Below, piece by piece: positions 17,655 through 27,559 of a stretch of 64,000 bases of DNA. Origin of the DNA: Linnemannia hyalina (taxonomy: Eukaryota > Mortierellomycota > Mortierellomycetes > Mortierellales > Mortierellaceae); the NCBI GenBank assembly GCA_019671135.1, contig JAHRHY010000001.1:1-64000 (forward strand), read 5' to 3'. How positions within the stretch are numbered: position 1 is the first letter of the stretch; the number at the start of each line of letters is the position of its first letter. The translations under genes were made by a program, and so were the position numbers. A model generated the notes under the pieces. That model worked only from the letters and a program-made list of their open reading frames with translations. It was not told the origin of the DNA and ran no database searches.

Positions 17655-19901
17655 ATGCAGTACGTTCAGCTTACAATCGAGCTCATCACCAAGGCCTTCG
17701 AGACATTTTCTTCTAAGAAGGGAGTGGAGTTTACCAAGAAAGATGCAAATAAGATCTTTAAGGCGCTTGATGAGGATGAGGGAGTAGAGAGATACTACTT
17801 TTGTGGTGCAAAGTGCACCAAGTCCAAGCGCAAATGCATGAAGGAAGTTGATGATGAAGGCATGCATTGTTATGTCCACGATCCTGCGCGCAAGTGTCAA
17901 GGCACAACCATTAAGGGCGCTAATTGTGGTAGTGTAGCCAAACTTGGTGAAACATACTGTGGACGTCATCGAGAGCAGCATAAAGGTCATATGAAAAGCA
18001 GTAACAATAAGGCACCTGCCAACAAGCGTACCAAGTCTTCCAAGATAACCAAGAAGACACATACTCCTGAGTTTGTCCCTTCAGATGATGATATGACTTC
18101 CGAGGATGAAGAACCAAAGAAGCGAAAGAGAAACAAGCAGGAGTCATCGGATGAGGAGCCGTCCGATGATGATGAAGAAGATATAATTGCCGTCTCCTTT
18201 CCGTTGAGTCCAAAGGTAGTTGACATAACGTCCAAGAAAAATGTACCACTCGCTAATACAGGCATATGGATGCGTTATGCAACTAATCCAGCTTTCCTGT
18301 ATGCAAAAAACTATACTGTAAATGGCAAGTACATTATTAAGCTGAAGGAAAAGGACCTCTACATTGTATTGTGTCCACCTGAGCTCATGGGGAAAAATCT
18401 TCCTGTACCGAAATTATCTGACAAAGAGGTACGTATATTACAAAAGATGGGACTCCAAGAGGCAACTCCTGCTGATGTAGAAAAAATAGAAGAGTCTTCT
18501 GCTGATGAGAATTCTGACGATGATACAGATGATGGTGATACGTCTGATGATGCTGGCTCTGACGATGATTCCCCTGATGATAAAGACTCTGATGATGGCA
18601 AGTCCAATAACAGACCTGATGTAGAATCTGGAGATGATACCTCTAAGGATAACCCTGATGAAAAACTATCTCATAAAAAGTCATCTAAGGATGATGAGAA
18701 GAAGACTTCTCGAAAGAAAAGGCATTCAGAGATGCCCAAAAATGCAGAGCCATCTTCTAATGTAGACGTTTCTAAGGATGGAAAAGGTGAACATACATTT
18801 GCACTGGCCACAACGGTGCATAACATTAGATCAGAGAAAGACATAGCACGTGCGAAGGACAGAGGATGGATGATTCATCCTAATAACGACATGCTTGAGT
18901 ATGCAACTAAGTTTACGATGAATGGCAAGTACATTGTCAGGCTATCTGGAAAGAATACATACGTTGGCCTGTTTACGCTTGATGCTCTGCGCGGTGTCGG
19001 TGATGTTCCAGAGTTGGATATCTTGGAACGCTCCATGCTTAGCAAGATGAAACTTCAACCATTGTCTGATGAAGAGAGAAAGACGCTTTTCAACGAGGAG
19101 ATCGAAGTAGAAGAAGAAGTACCAGTAGAAGGACCAACAGATAAATCCAAGGTGATATGGAAAAAACTTAACAAGTACTTGGAATATTCCGAGAATGTAC
19201 TTGTAAATGGAATGCACATTCTCAAGATGCGCAAAAAAGACACTGTAATCGGCTTGATGACTGATGACCATATTGCTGCAGAGAATGTAGAGTGTCATTC
19301 TCTTAGCCAGAAGGAAAAAGAGAAGTTGTTTGCTATGGGATTTAAACCGCATGAGCATAAGCAAAGCTTGCCACAGAAAGATGAGAGCACATGTGAGGAT
19401 GATAAAGATGCTGAGGGCGATAAAGATGCTGAGGATGACAAAGATGCGGTGGGTGATAAAGATGCTGAAGATGACAAAGATGTTGAGGGTGATAACGATG
19501 CTGAGGATGACAAAGATGCTGAGGGTGATAACGATGCTGAAGATGATAAAGATGCTGAGGATGATAAAGATGCTGAGGATGTTATGTGGAAAAGGTACCC
19601 TAAAGATAAAAGCTCTTCGGGTATAATCGTCATAGATAAAGACGAAATTAAATGGACAACATGTTCGTTTGACAACAAGCATGAATATGCAACCAACTAC
19701 CTTTTCGACGGATGTCATCTGCTCAAGAGGTACGAAGAGGACATTATTGTTGGACTGCTGTATAAGATACCTGCAAACGGTGACAGTAACTATAGTCGAG
19801 ACAAATTTACCAACAACAAACAAAAGCAGAAGTTAATTGCCATGGGGTTCACGATCGAGGAATTGCCTAAATTGTACTCTCCAGATGTAAAGTTTTGGTA
19901 G
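17655..19901 (+). CDS. 748-aa Cys/His-cluster and acidic repeat protein of the transposon (copy 2)
   Basis: I do not recognise the family. The N-terminal 45 residues are helical. Two tandem Cys/His units follow: C54-x6-C61-x10-C72-x2-H75 and C81-x9-C91-x10-C102-x2-H105, probably zinc binding. Then come a basic stretch (KKRKRNK), Asp/Ser-rich linkers, and four divergent repeats of about 65 residues near 207, 413, 508 and 675 with the pattern Y-A/S-x-N-x4-G-x2-I/L-L-K...V-G-L...ML/MGF. Between repeats 3 and 4 is a tandem DDKDAEG-type acidic run (about 580-644). It sits downstream of the transposase in the same orientation with its own TATA box, so it is probably the second protein of the element. 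Harbinger-type elements also carry a second DNA-binding protein, but theirs is Myb-like, unlike this one. Its role is unknown. Confidence 0.72.
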   Translation: MQYVQLTIELITKAFETFSSKKGVEFTKKDANKIFKALDEDEGVERYYFCGAKCTKSKRKCMKEVDDEGMHCYVHDPARKCQGTTIKGANCGSVAKLGETYCGRHREQHKGHMKSSNNKAPANKRTKSSKITKKTHTPEFVPSDDDMTSEDEEPKKRKRNKQESSDEEPSDDDEEDIIAVSFPLSPKVVDITSKKNVPLANTGIWMRYATNPAFLYAKNYTVNGKYIIKLKEKDLYIVLCPPELMGKNLPVPKLSDKEVRILQKMGLQEATPADVEKIEESSADENSDDDTDDGDTSDDAGSDDDSPDDKDSDDGKSNNRPDVESGDDTSKDNPDEKLSHKKSSKDDEKKTSRKKRHSEMPKNAEPSSNVDVSKDGKGEHTFALATTVHNIRSEKDIARAKDRGWMIHPNNDMLEYATKFTMNGKYIVRLSGKNTYVGLFTLDALRGVGDVPELDILERSMLSKMKLQPLSDEERKTLFNEEIEVEEEVPVEGPTDKSKVIWKKLNKYLEYSENVLVNGMHILKMRKKDTVIGLMTDDHIAAENVECHSLSQKEKEKLFAMGFKPHEHKQSLPQKDESTCEDDKDAEGDKDAEDDKDAVGDKDAEDDKDVEGDNDAEDDKDAEGDNDAEDDKDAEDDKDAEDVMWKRYPKDKSSSGIIVIDKDEIKWTTCSFDNKHEYATNYLFDGCHLLKRYEEDIIVGLLYKIPANGDSNYSRDKFTNNKQKQKLIAMGFTIEELPKLYSPDVKFW
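19396..19584 (+). repeat. acidic coding minisatellite (GATGAYAAAGATGCTGAG-type units)
   Basis: Tandem imperfect 18-bp and 9-bp-based units inside the 748-aa gene encode DDKDAEGDKDAED-type runs. The same array is at about 34599-34787 in copy 3. Confidence 0.8.
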
Positions 19902-20024
19902 TTGTTGAGACAGATGAAGAGTAGATATTTTAAAAACTATCCAATTGTCAACAGTTGGCATTTGTGGTTGTATATATAGCATGAACTTTTTAAAAATGTA
20001 ACATGTCTTCGACACTTCCACCTA

Positions 20025-20519
20025 GGAGGCCTTTCAAGTCCAAATTATCATATGGTGTTTGTTACATCTCTGCAGATCTTGACGATATCCACCGCGTCCA
20101 TTAGAGGAGAATGTATATATGATACCAAGCATATAAGACAACCATTGTAACATTTTTTGTTTAACTATCCTACTAAACACCAACCTATTCTCCAAACAAC
20201 AAAGTCTTCTTATTTTTCGCACACCAAACTCTTGAATATGTCCATCTACTATTAACCTGTAACCCTCACTGCAAGATTCGACAGAGTAGTTCTTGTATGT
20301 GATCATCTAAAGCACTTGTATTCTCAACTGTATCTTTGTCGTGAAATACAGGGGAGAGATTACATTTTAAAAATTCTTGTGCTGTCTATTGCTATTTTAT
20401 TCTGTGTTCTGTTGCCCACTATGAAGAGATATGCCAGTTATGGAAGTCAACACTCCGTTCCTTGGACTTTGGATATTTTTTATATGCCTTTTTATATCCT
20501 CTGCACATGAAGGGGCCGC
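20025..20519 (+). repeat. 495-bp terminal module, right end of copy 2 (variant II)
   Basis: Same sequence and direction as 15035-15529. It is preceded by CCACCTA, the inner right junction, and followed by the TSD TTA. Confidence 0.9.
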
Positions 20520-20523
20520 TTAG

Positions 20524-20531
20524 TATAAATA
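20524..20531 (+). promoter_or_regulatory. TATA box of the copy-1 Cys/His-acidic gene
   Basis: TATAAATA directly after the TSD left by copy 2. The upstream half of this promoter now lies 5.5 kb away at 14624-15031. Confidence 0.55.
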
Positions 20532-20742
20532 AAGGAGTCCACTTCCCTCTTGCTTAATCTTTATCTAGTAACCAACCAACAATTATCCATATCTATACAA
20601 CCATCCATACCTATACAACCATCTTTTATTGCAATTCTTTATATCAGTGTACTAAGCAGCTGCAATCTACCACACATAAACTGAAAACTCATTCACACCC
20701 ACCATACCACAAGTACAATCCATATTATTCATATCCAAAAAC

Positions 20743-21952
20743 ATGAAGTACGTTCAGCTTACAATCGAGCTCATCACCAAGGCCTTTGAGACATTCTCCT
20801 CTAAGAAGGGAGTGGAGTTTAACAAGAAAGATGCAAATAAGATCTTTAAGGCGCTTGATGAGGATGAGGAAGTAGAGAGATACTACTTTTGTGGAGAAAA
20901 GTGCACCAAGTCCAAGCGCAAATGCATGAAGGAAGTTGATGATGAAGGCATGCATTGTTATGTCCACGATCCTGCGCGCAAGTGTCAAGGCACAACTATT
21001 AAGGGTGCTAATTGTGGTAGTGTAGCCAAACTTGGTCAAACATACTGTGGACGTCATCAAGATCAAGATAGAGGTTATATAAAACGTAGTAACAACAACG
21101 CACCTGTCGACAAGCGTACCAAGTCTTCCAAGGCTTTAAAGAAGACACATACTTCTAAGTTTGTGTCTTCCGATGACGATATGACTTCCGAGGATGAAGA
21201 ACCAAAGAAGCGAAAGAGAAACAAGCAGGAGTCATCGGATGAAGAGCCGTCCGATGATGATGATGAAGAAGATATAATTGCCGTCTCCTTTCCGTTGAGT
21301 CCAAAGGTAGTTGACATAACGTCCAAGAAAAATGTACCACTCGCTAATACATGTATATGGACGCGTTATGCAACTAATCCAGCTTTCCTGTATGCAAAAA
21401 GCTTTACTGTAAATGGCAAGTACATTATTAGGCTAAAGGAAAAGAATCTCTACATTGCATTGTGTCCACCTAAGCTCATGGGCAAGAATCTCCCTGCGCC
21501 AGAAATATCTGAGAAAGAGGCACGCATATTGGCCAAGATGGGTCTTCAAGAGGCAACTTCAGCAGATGTAGAAAAAATAGAAGAGTCTTCTGCTGATGAG
21601 AATTCTGACGATGATACAGATGATGGTGATACGTCTGATAATGCTGACTCTGACGATGATTCCTCTAAAGATAAAGACTCTGATGATGGCAAGTCCAATA
21701 ACAGACCTGATGTAGAATCTGGAGATGATACCTCTAAGGATAACCCTGATGAAAAACTATCTCATAAAAAGCCATCTAAGGATGATGAGAAGAAGACTTC
21801 TCGAAAGAAAAGGCATTCAGAGATGCCCAAAAATGCAGAGCCATCTTCTAATGTAGATGTTTCTAAGGATGAAAAAGATGAACACACATTTGCACTGGCC
21901 ACAACGGTGCGTAACATTAGATCAGAGAAAGACATACCACTTGCAAAGGATG
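20743..21952 (+). pseudogene. Cys/His-acidic protein gene of copy 1, segment 1 of 3
   Basis: Paralog of the 748-aa protein at 17655. Both Cys/His units and the first about 65-residue repeat are conserved (YATNPAFLYAKSFTVNGKY). The Asp/Ser linker is also kept. The reading frame is open until the 7.8-kb element inserted after ATG at 21950-21952. Removing that element and one ATG joins it in frame to 29753 (DGG, then WMVHPNND). The open frame runs a further 29 codons into the inserted palindrome, which is not real coding. Confidence 0.8.
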
Positions 21953-22403
21953 GGAGGCCATCCATGTTCGGCTCCACCAACCATAGACTACAGTATAAAA
22001 ATATCTGTCAACACCTATTAAAACAGTGTGTTCCTTGAGAGTACAACAAATCTCATCAGCTTTTTCCTTCCACCAGTCTCCATTTTCTACATTCACCACC
22101 ACTACTTTGTAACATCATCTACTTTAGCTGAGAAAGCCTTGGACATGATCATCTCATATTGGATCCTGGATATTACAGATAGTAATTTCCTTTCCAATAT
22201 GAGATGATCATGTCCAAGGCTTTCTCAGCTAAAGTAGATGATGTTACAAAGTAGTGGTGGTGAATGTAGAAAATGGAGACTGGTGGAAGGAAAAAGCTGA
22301 TGAGATTTGTTGTACTCTCAAGGAACACACTGTTTTAATAGGTGTTGACAGATATTTTTATACTGTAGTCTATGGTTGGTGGAGCCGAACATGGATGGCC
22401 TCC
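21953..22403. repeat. 451-bp palindromic (fold-back) module, left end of the 7.8-kb element
   Basis: Arms of 208 bp (21953-22160 and 22196-22403) around a 35-bp spacer; it could fold into a long hairpin. Ends are GGAGGCCATCCATG and its complement. Apparent ORFs (for example MVVNVENGDWW) appear identically on both strands because of the palindrome, and I do not call them. Confidence 0.92.
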
Positions 22404-24161
22404 TAGTAGAGCATTTGTTTTCGTGTTTATATAATTAGCGATGGTTACTAATATCTCCTTTTCATGATATATCCTATGTGTATATCCAATATAGCACTCG
22501 TGATACTGGTGATGATGTAGTGGTAGTTTTAAAAAAAAAGTTGGATCCCGATTTTTTTAAAAAGTAGCATAGTGGCTTTAACAAACATTGGTTGTTGGAA
22601 AGAAAGGGTAGCTGATACGTTTTTAATGGCGTTATTGCTACACTTTCTCAACAATATTCGACATTCGACATTTGACATTCGGCATTCGATTCGACAGCTG
22701 ACAAACTGTAGTTATTACCATAGTTATGATATTTGATATGAACGCATTTTGGATGACCTCGTGATTATCGTGATGTTTAATTTTAATACATTCTTGATAA
22801 ACTCGTAAGTATTACAATGTTTAATGTTGACATACTTTAGGTAAGCCCACGATTTGCACGACGTTTAATATTATTACACTTTGGTTAACTTACAATTGTT
22901 ATAGCATTTATTGTTATACAGATTGTAGGTAATTACGACAATGGTAAAAACAGAGATATCGCAATTAGACCATGCATTGTGGGTAGTTGTAGATATAACA
23001 ATTATATCGTTTAAAATAGACGTTTCTTAAAACACATCACATATTTTATAATGCAAATGGCTATTATATTACAACGTTTCTATTGCATTTTGTGTGATAA
23101 CAAGATAGAAAAAATGTATTGTTAATAGAGTAATTATGTCGTTAAAAATAGACGTTTCTTAAAACACATCACATATTTCGTGATGCAAATGGATATAAAC
23201 ATCGTGGCGTTTCTATCGCATTTTGTGTGATAATAAGGTAGAGAAAATGTGTTGTTAACAGAGTAATTATGTCGTTTAAAATGGACGTTTCTTAAAACGT
23301 ATCACATATTTCGTGATGCCAATGGGTATAAACATTGTGACATTTCTATCGCATTTTGTGTGATAATAAGATAGAAAAAATGTGTTGTTAACAGAGTAAT
23401 TATGTCGTTTAAAATAGACGTTTCTTAAAACTTATCACATATTTCGTGATGCAAATGGGTATGAACATTGTGACATTTCTATCGCATTTTGTGTGATAAT
23501 AAGGTAGAGAAAATGTGTTGTTAACAGAGTAATTATGTGGTTTAAAATGGACGTTTCTTAAAACGTATCACATATTTCGTGATGCAAATGGGTATGAACA
23601 TTGTGACATTTCTATCGCATTTTGTGTGATAACAAGACAGAAAAAAGAAGTTGTTAACAGAATAGTTATGTCGTTTAAAATAGACGTTTCTTAAAACACA
23701 TTACATATTTCGTGATGCAAATGGGTATGAACATTGTGACATTTCTATTGCATTTTGTGTAATAATAAGGTAGAGAAAATGTGTTGTTTAAAGAGCAACT
23801 ATGTCTTTAAAAATAGACGTTTCTTAAAACGTACCCCATATTTCGTGATGCAAATGGGTATGAACATTGTGACATTTCTATCGCATTTTGTATGATAACA
23901 AGACAGAAAAAAGAAGTTGTATAAATAAAAGTTATGTAGACTTAGGAAATGTCTATAAAATATCGTTTGTATACTTTGGTGGTTGGGAGAAAATTGGTGG
24001 TTACAAAAAAGTTGTCGCAAAACCGCCATGATGAAATACTTTGACATCTGGTTGAGGGGCTTGCTCCCCTATCGTGTTTATCGTTAATAGTTTTAAAAAA
24101 TCCAAAAGTGTGTTATATAAAGGAATTTTTGCTAATAGTTTACCAGGTTGTAATTACAGTC
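22404..24161. repeat. left inverted arm with about six tandem 133-bp repeats
   Basis: AT-rich and non-coding. At about 23084-23900 a unit of about 133 bp recurs, each with GACGTTTCTTAAAAC, CACATATTTCGTGATGCAAA and GCATTTTGTGTGATAA. Just before it are variants of GACATTCGACATT. The matching inverted array is at about 27800-28620. Such subterminal arrays often hold transposase binding sites (inference). Confidence 0.8.
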
Positions 24162-25421
24162 ATGGCAAACTTAAAGCGCCTATTTCAACGGTTGTTAGAG
24201 GATGAATGGACTTTTTTGGATGTAGAATGGCCTACGCAAGAACCATCTAATAATCATAGGACTGCGTTGAAGCTAGTAGCACATATGAAAACTGTTAAAG
24301 ACTTACTTATAAGAAGATTAGGTGCAATTCCTGTATTCTACTTTCTTGTAGTTATTTGGTCTCTCAAGCAGTATCCAGGTCCATACAGAGAAGTCGACAA
24401 AGGATTGTTGATATTGTACCACTTAGTTGCAGGCTTGGCAATGGATGGAATGTCAACCCACATACCAAAAAGTAGTTTCCACTCCATTCATACAGAGTTC
24501 TACAAGACTAACTATAATGTGCATTCGAAGCATATTAACCATGCACTTGCGAATATGTTCTCCACATTTCCTATACGCTTGATGTCTGCTAAACTCAGGA
24601 ATCCACCACTATTCCCACATGTAACATTGCATTTGGATGGTCATGATACACGTCTTTCATGTGAAGAAAAGTCTAGCTCAGACATGTACTCTTACAAGCT
24701 GAAGAAATCTGGTGTAAGAACGCAAGTGTGTGTCGATTGCAATGGCATGGCAATACTAGTCTCTAAATCGCTACCTTGCAAGGATAACAACGATGGTACT
24801 ATGTTGGTTGGTATGAAGATACATAAGCACATCCACGAGCTAGATTGTATTGCATTGGATGGAGGGTACACACAATACATTAAGAAAATAGTAGAAGAAA
24901 CAAGCATGAGCAAGAAAAACTTTTGTTATCCAATTCGCAAAAGCCGTGGGAAAGATCTTGCACAAGATGAAACTAACTACAATAAGATTTTCGGCAGTTT
25001 CCGCTCTCAGATAGAAGCCGAATTTGGAGATCTTGGAGCAACCTTTGAGAAGCACAACAATAGGAAACCAGTGTTGGTAACCAAGATAGAAACATATAAT
25101 TTGCAATTGCGATTGTGTCTCTTACTTATGAACATCAAGAAGATGGTGGCACTACTGCAGTTAAATCTGGAACCCATTCATAGTGCCTGGATTAGAGATG
25201 GCTTCGACTTTCCATATGCCAATGGTGCAATGGAACAAATCTTGGATTATATTCCAGTGGATGAGATGTTGCATGATGCACGAGATATAACAAAGTTACA
25301 AGAGCAGTTCTTGGAGATGACTACTATGGATGTCGAGGATAAACAACGGGAAGAGCCGACTAATAAGCGACGTGAAATTTTTGCAGGAGTGGAGATTCCA
25401 TCATATAAGCGTACAAAGTAA
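24162..25421 (+). CDS. DDE transposase of the 7.8-kb element, related to the 429-aa transposases
   Basis: 419 aa from ATG 24162 (MANLKRLFQRLLEDEWTF); in-frame sequence upstream reaches 24108 but lies partly in the inverted arm. It is clearly homologous along its full length to the proteins at 13334, 15691 and 30887: NNHRT, PGPYREVDKGLL, IPKSSFHSIHTEFY, LHLDGHDT (first Asp), YSYKLKKSGVRTQV, IALDGGYTQY (second Asp), FGSFRSQIEAEFGDLG (Glu). The protein is divergent but keeps every putative catalytic residue. It starts 19 bases inside the inverted arm. A TTTTTAAAAAC motif follows the stop. This links the palindromic-module elements and the 495-bp-module elements to one transposase family. Confidence 0.82.
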   Translation: MANLKRLFQRLLEDEWTFLDVEWPTQEPSNNHRTALKLVAHMKTVKDLLIRRLGAIPVFYFLVVIWSLKQYPGPYREVDKGLLILYHLVAGLAMDGMSTHIPKSSFHSIHTEFYKTNYNVHSKHINHALANMFSTFPIRLMSAKLRNPPLFPHVTLHLDGHDTRLSCEEKSSSDMYSYKLKKSGVRTQVCVDCNGMAILVSKSLPCKDNNDGTMLVGMKIHKHIHELDCIALDGGYTQYIKKIVEETSMSKKNFCYPIRKSRGKDLAQDETNYNKIFGSFRSQIEAEFGDLGATFEKHNNRKPVLVTKIETYNLQLRLCLLLMNIKKMVALLQLNLEPIHSAWIRDGFDFPYANGAMEQILDYIPVDEMLHDARDITKLQEQFLEMTTMDVEDKQREEPTNKRREIFAGVEIPSYKRTK

Positions 25422-25458
25422 GCCCATTGTAATTTTTAAAAACTATCTATTAGCATTC

Positions 25459-27111
25459 TTAACGTATATAAATATCCTTGAACCCGCGAACAGTTCTGCA
25501 TTGCAATGTGGTGAAATTCATATACGGAACTTGGCCATCGGGATATTCTTCCAGCCATGCAACGATCTTTGTTTCTAAACTAAGTCCACATCGTACTTTA
25601 ATACCGTTGGACAATGTTGCAAAAATATATTCTTTGTTGTGATACATATCCATTGCAATTGCTATGACTGTATAGCTGGTATTTATTTCAAGTACATTAT
25701 ATCCAGCTTTGTATGTTGCTTTGTGGATAGCTCTATCATGGACTTGTATAAAATTCTCACCATTCATGTTTTCTAGATGAATATCAACAATTGGTGGTGC
25801 ACCTTTGCGGATTCTTCTCTCAGGCCATTGGATCTTTACATTATCTACCTCCACTATACCCATATCCTCGAATTGTAAAACATCATCATCGTAAATGTAT
25901 GGGTACATGCCTTTATGTGCTCCTGCAACAAGTGTTATTGCTGTACATTCGTCAGGCCGTTTGTACTTGGTAACTGTAATATCCTTGATGCTATTCTCAT
26001 CCATCTCAACCTCCAAAAAGTATATTGGTCTATCGTTGAAGCTATAGTTGGCTAACAACGTCATTGCTTCCTCTTTCTCGACATTGTTACGATATGAACC
26101 ATACTTCTTACCTGTAACAGAGTTCCACCAATGGCAATATGCGAATGCCGATTTTTCACCCATTGTTACATGAATACCTACCATGGATGATATATTGCCA
26201 ACTATGTACTTCCAATATGCCTTGTGCTTTACGCAGAAGGTGGGACATTCTTGGATCTCTTCCTTTATGGCATCCAAAACTCCTTTATAATAGGAGAATG
26301 TATATATCTCCTGTCCATAAAAGGTAAGTTCAAGTCTTGTTAGACCTGTTTTCTTTGCCTTTCGAAGTCTCTTATGTAGGTCCTTATCCACATCCATGAC
26401 AAAATTCTCCATTCTTGAACCCAACGACATTTTTACTTCAGCACTCTCCAACATCTGTACAAGTTTGTTGTAGACCTTACAACGGACCTTTTGGTCTTTT
26501 TCGGTGACTCCAAACCAAGAAAGACAGTGGTTACCAACCTTATGGAGATCGTTGGCAATATCTAAATTTTCTCCAAATCTCTCTTGAAGGTACTGTTGAA
26601 GAATTGGACGGCTTGTGACATATCTACAATCCGTAGCAATATCTATATCATGAAGGATAACGTAGTCAACCTCCAGTTCATCAAGTATTGGTATTATCTC
26701 GGATATTAGAGATATGGCCTCTAGTTCATGGAGCGTTACCTTAATGCTAAAGTAACCAGCATGGTATAAGGCCGAACTTCTAAACTTTTTTCTATGTTTT
26801 TCTAGTAGTTTAGAGCTAAAAAAACTATTGTCTTTGATATAACCCTCGTTAACAACTTTAACCATGGAGTGGCTAACATCGAGGCCTTTAAAAGCTTCGC
26901 GAATATTGGAAGTGGTGTTTTTGCGCTGCTCGTCAACAAGTGCAGCCCGGTTGTGCAATCCCCAGAGTATTAAACTATCGCAGAATATCTCTGAGTACTT
27001 TTTCCAGCCCGTCTTCGGTTTGCCAGGCAATGCAATCTCTTTGCCCACATCAGAGATAAGATGGGCATATGAGTTCAGCGCCTTGTTAATGGATTTAGGT
27101 ATAGCGGACAT
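25459..27111 (-). CDS. 550-aa protein of unknown family, possible replication-initiator-like motifs
   Basis: I choose ATG 27111 (MSAIPKSINK), since the frame upstream to 27246 starts in AT-rich sequence and follows a TTTTTAAAAAC motif at about 27150. I do not recognise the family with certainty. The segments HDIDIATD (about 154), RCKVYNK (about 210) and LTRLELTFYG (about 257) resemble the pattern of phage/plasmid replication initiators (an Asp-rich strand, YxK and RxE strands). No HUH pair or obvious tyrosine motif stands out, so this is weak. The C-terminal third is beta-rich (KIQWPERRIRKGAPPIVDIHLENMNG). It converges tail to tail with the transposase, 37 bp apart, in an element with inverted arms, so it is probably an element function. 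Confidence 0.65.
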   Translation of the reverse strand: MSAIPKSINKALNSYAHLISDVGKEIALPGKPKTGWKKYSEIFCDSLILWGLHNRAALVDEQRKNTTSNIREAFKGLDVSHSMVKVVNEGYIKDNSFFSSKLLEKHRKKFRSSALYHAGYFSIKVTLHELEAISLISEIIPILDELEVDYVILHDIDIATDCRYVTSRPILQQYLQERFGENLDIANDLHKVGNHCLSWFGVTEKDQKVRCKVYNKLVQMLESAEVKMSLGSRMENFVMDVDKDLHKRLRKAKKTGLTRLELTFYGQEIYTFSYYKGVLDAIKEEIQECPTFCVKHKAYWKYIVGNISSMVGIHVTMGEKSAFAYCHWWNSVTGKKYGSYRNNVEKEEAMTLLANYSFNDRPIYFLEVEMDENSIKDITVTKYKRPDECTAITLVAGAHKGMYPYIYDDDVLQFEDMGIVEVDNVKIQWPERRIRKGAPPIVDIHLENMNGENFIQVHDRAIHKATYKAGYNVLEINTSYTVIAIAMDMYHNKEYIFATLSNGIKVRCGLSLETKIVAWLEEYPDGQVPYMNFTTLQCRTVRGFKDIYIR

Positions 27112-27166
27112 GTTGAATAGCTTACTGTTTGCAGAGATATGTACTACAAACTTTTTAAAAACCACT

Positions 27167-27412
27167 TTACTCTGAAGCAAATTTTCTGTGTGCTGACCAT
27201 GATAATGCTCCAATTGCATGCATATGTTTTTGTAAATCTGGTGCAAAAAAGTCTACCAATCCCCACAGTTCTTCCTTTGACATACCATTTAGTTCTTGCT
27301 GAGACTTACCACGTAACAAAACAGCTCTCAAGTACATTGCCATTGTAGGATCCATATGATGCTCATGTATATAAATGGCTATTATTTGCTTAATTTCTTT
27401 AAGTGTTGGCAT
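27167..27412 (-). CDS. small 81-aa helical ORF upstream of the 550-aa gene
   Basis: MPTLKEIKQIIAIYIHEHH at the start, predicted helical, with SQQELNGMSKEELWGLVDFF, a SAP/HeH-like spacing. It lies in the unique interior of the 7.8-kb element, same strand and 55 bp upstream of the 550-aa start. It could be a separate small protein or the first exon of the 550-aa gene. No family recognised. Confidence 0.4.
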   Translation of the reverse strand: MPTLKEIKQIIAIYIHEHHMDPTMAMYLRAVLLRGKSQQELNGMSKEELWGLVDFFAPDLQKHMHAIGALSWSAHRKFASE

Positions 27413-27559
27413 TGCATAACTAGTAAACCATTAGGAAAAATGCCTATACTACAATACACTTTTAGATTTGTTGCACTATAAAAGAAGTTATCTCATATTC
27501 CATGATAGATTGGATAGAAATATAATGCATATATCATCTATTTCAAGAGAATTTAAACG

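Larger units (their letters stand above)
15035..20519 (+). mobile_element. DDE transposon with direct 495-bp terminal modules (copy 2), complete
   Basis: A 5485-bp element, GGAGGCC...GCCGC, flanked by TSD TTA (15032-15034 and 20520-20522). It contains the left module, a DDE transposase, a TATA-driven Cys/His-acidic gene and the right module, with both genes intact. It is nearly identical to copy 3 (30231-35722); I saw only about ten differences by eye. It inserted between the transposase and the promoter TATA of copy 1, and removing it with one TTA restores GAATTAGTATAAATA as in its own promoter. Confidence 0.88.

Noticed and set aside
18942..19823. Long minus-strand ORF rich in Ile/Ser (IFVILSIVITL-type) looking like a membrane protein
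   Set aside because: Antisense reading of the GATGAYAAAGATGCTGAG coding repeats of the 748-aa gene; it appears identically at 34145-35026.
22261..22403. Repeated ORF MVVNVENGDWWKEK in palindromic modules
   Set aside because: It occurs on both strands of each module because the module is a palindrome, and it runs into whatever flanks the module. It has the same status at 29600, 48449 and 62290, and there is no sign of coding constraint beyond copy identity.
23084..23900. CRISPR-like regularly spaced repeats
   Set aside because: The units are contiguous about 133-bp tandem repeats inside a eukaryotic transposon arm, with no short repeat/unique spacer pattern and no cas genes.
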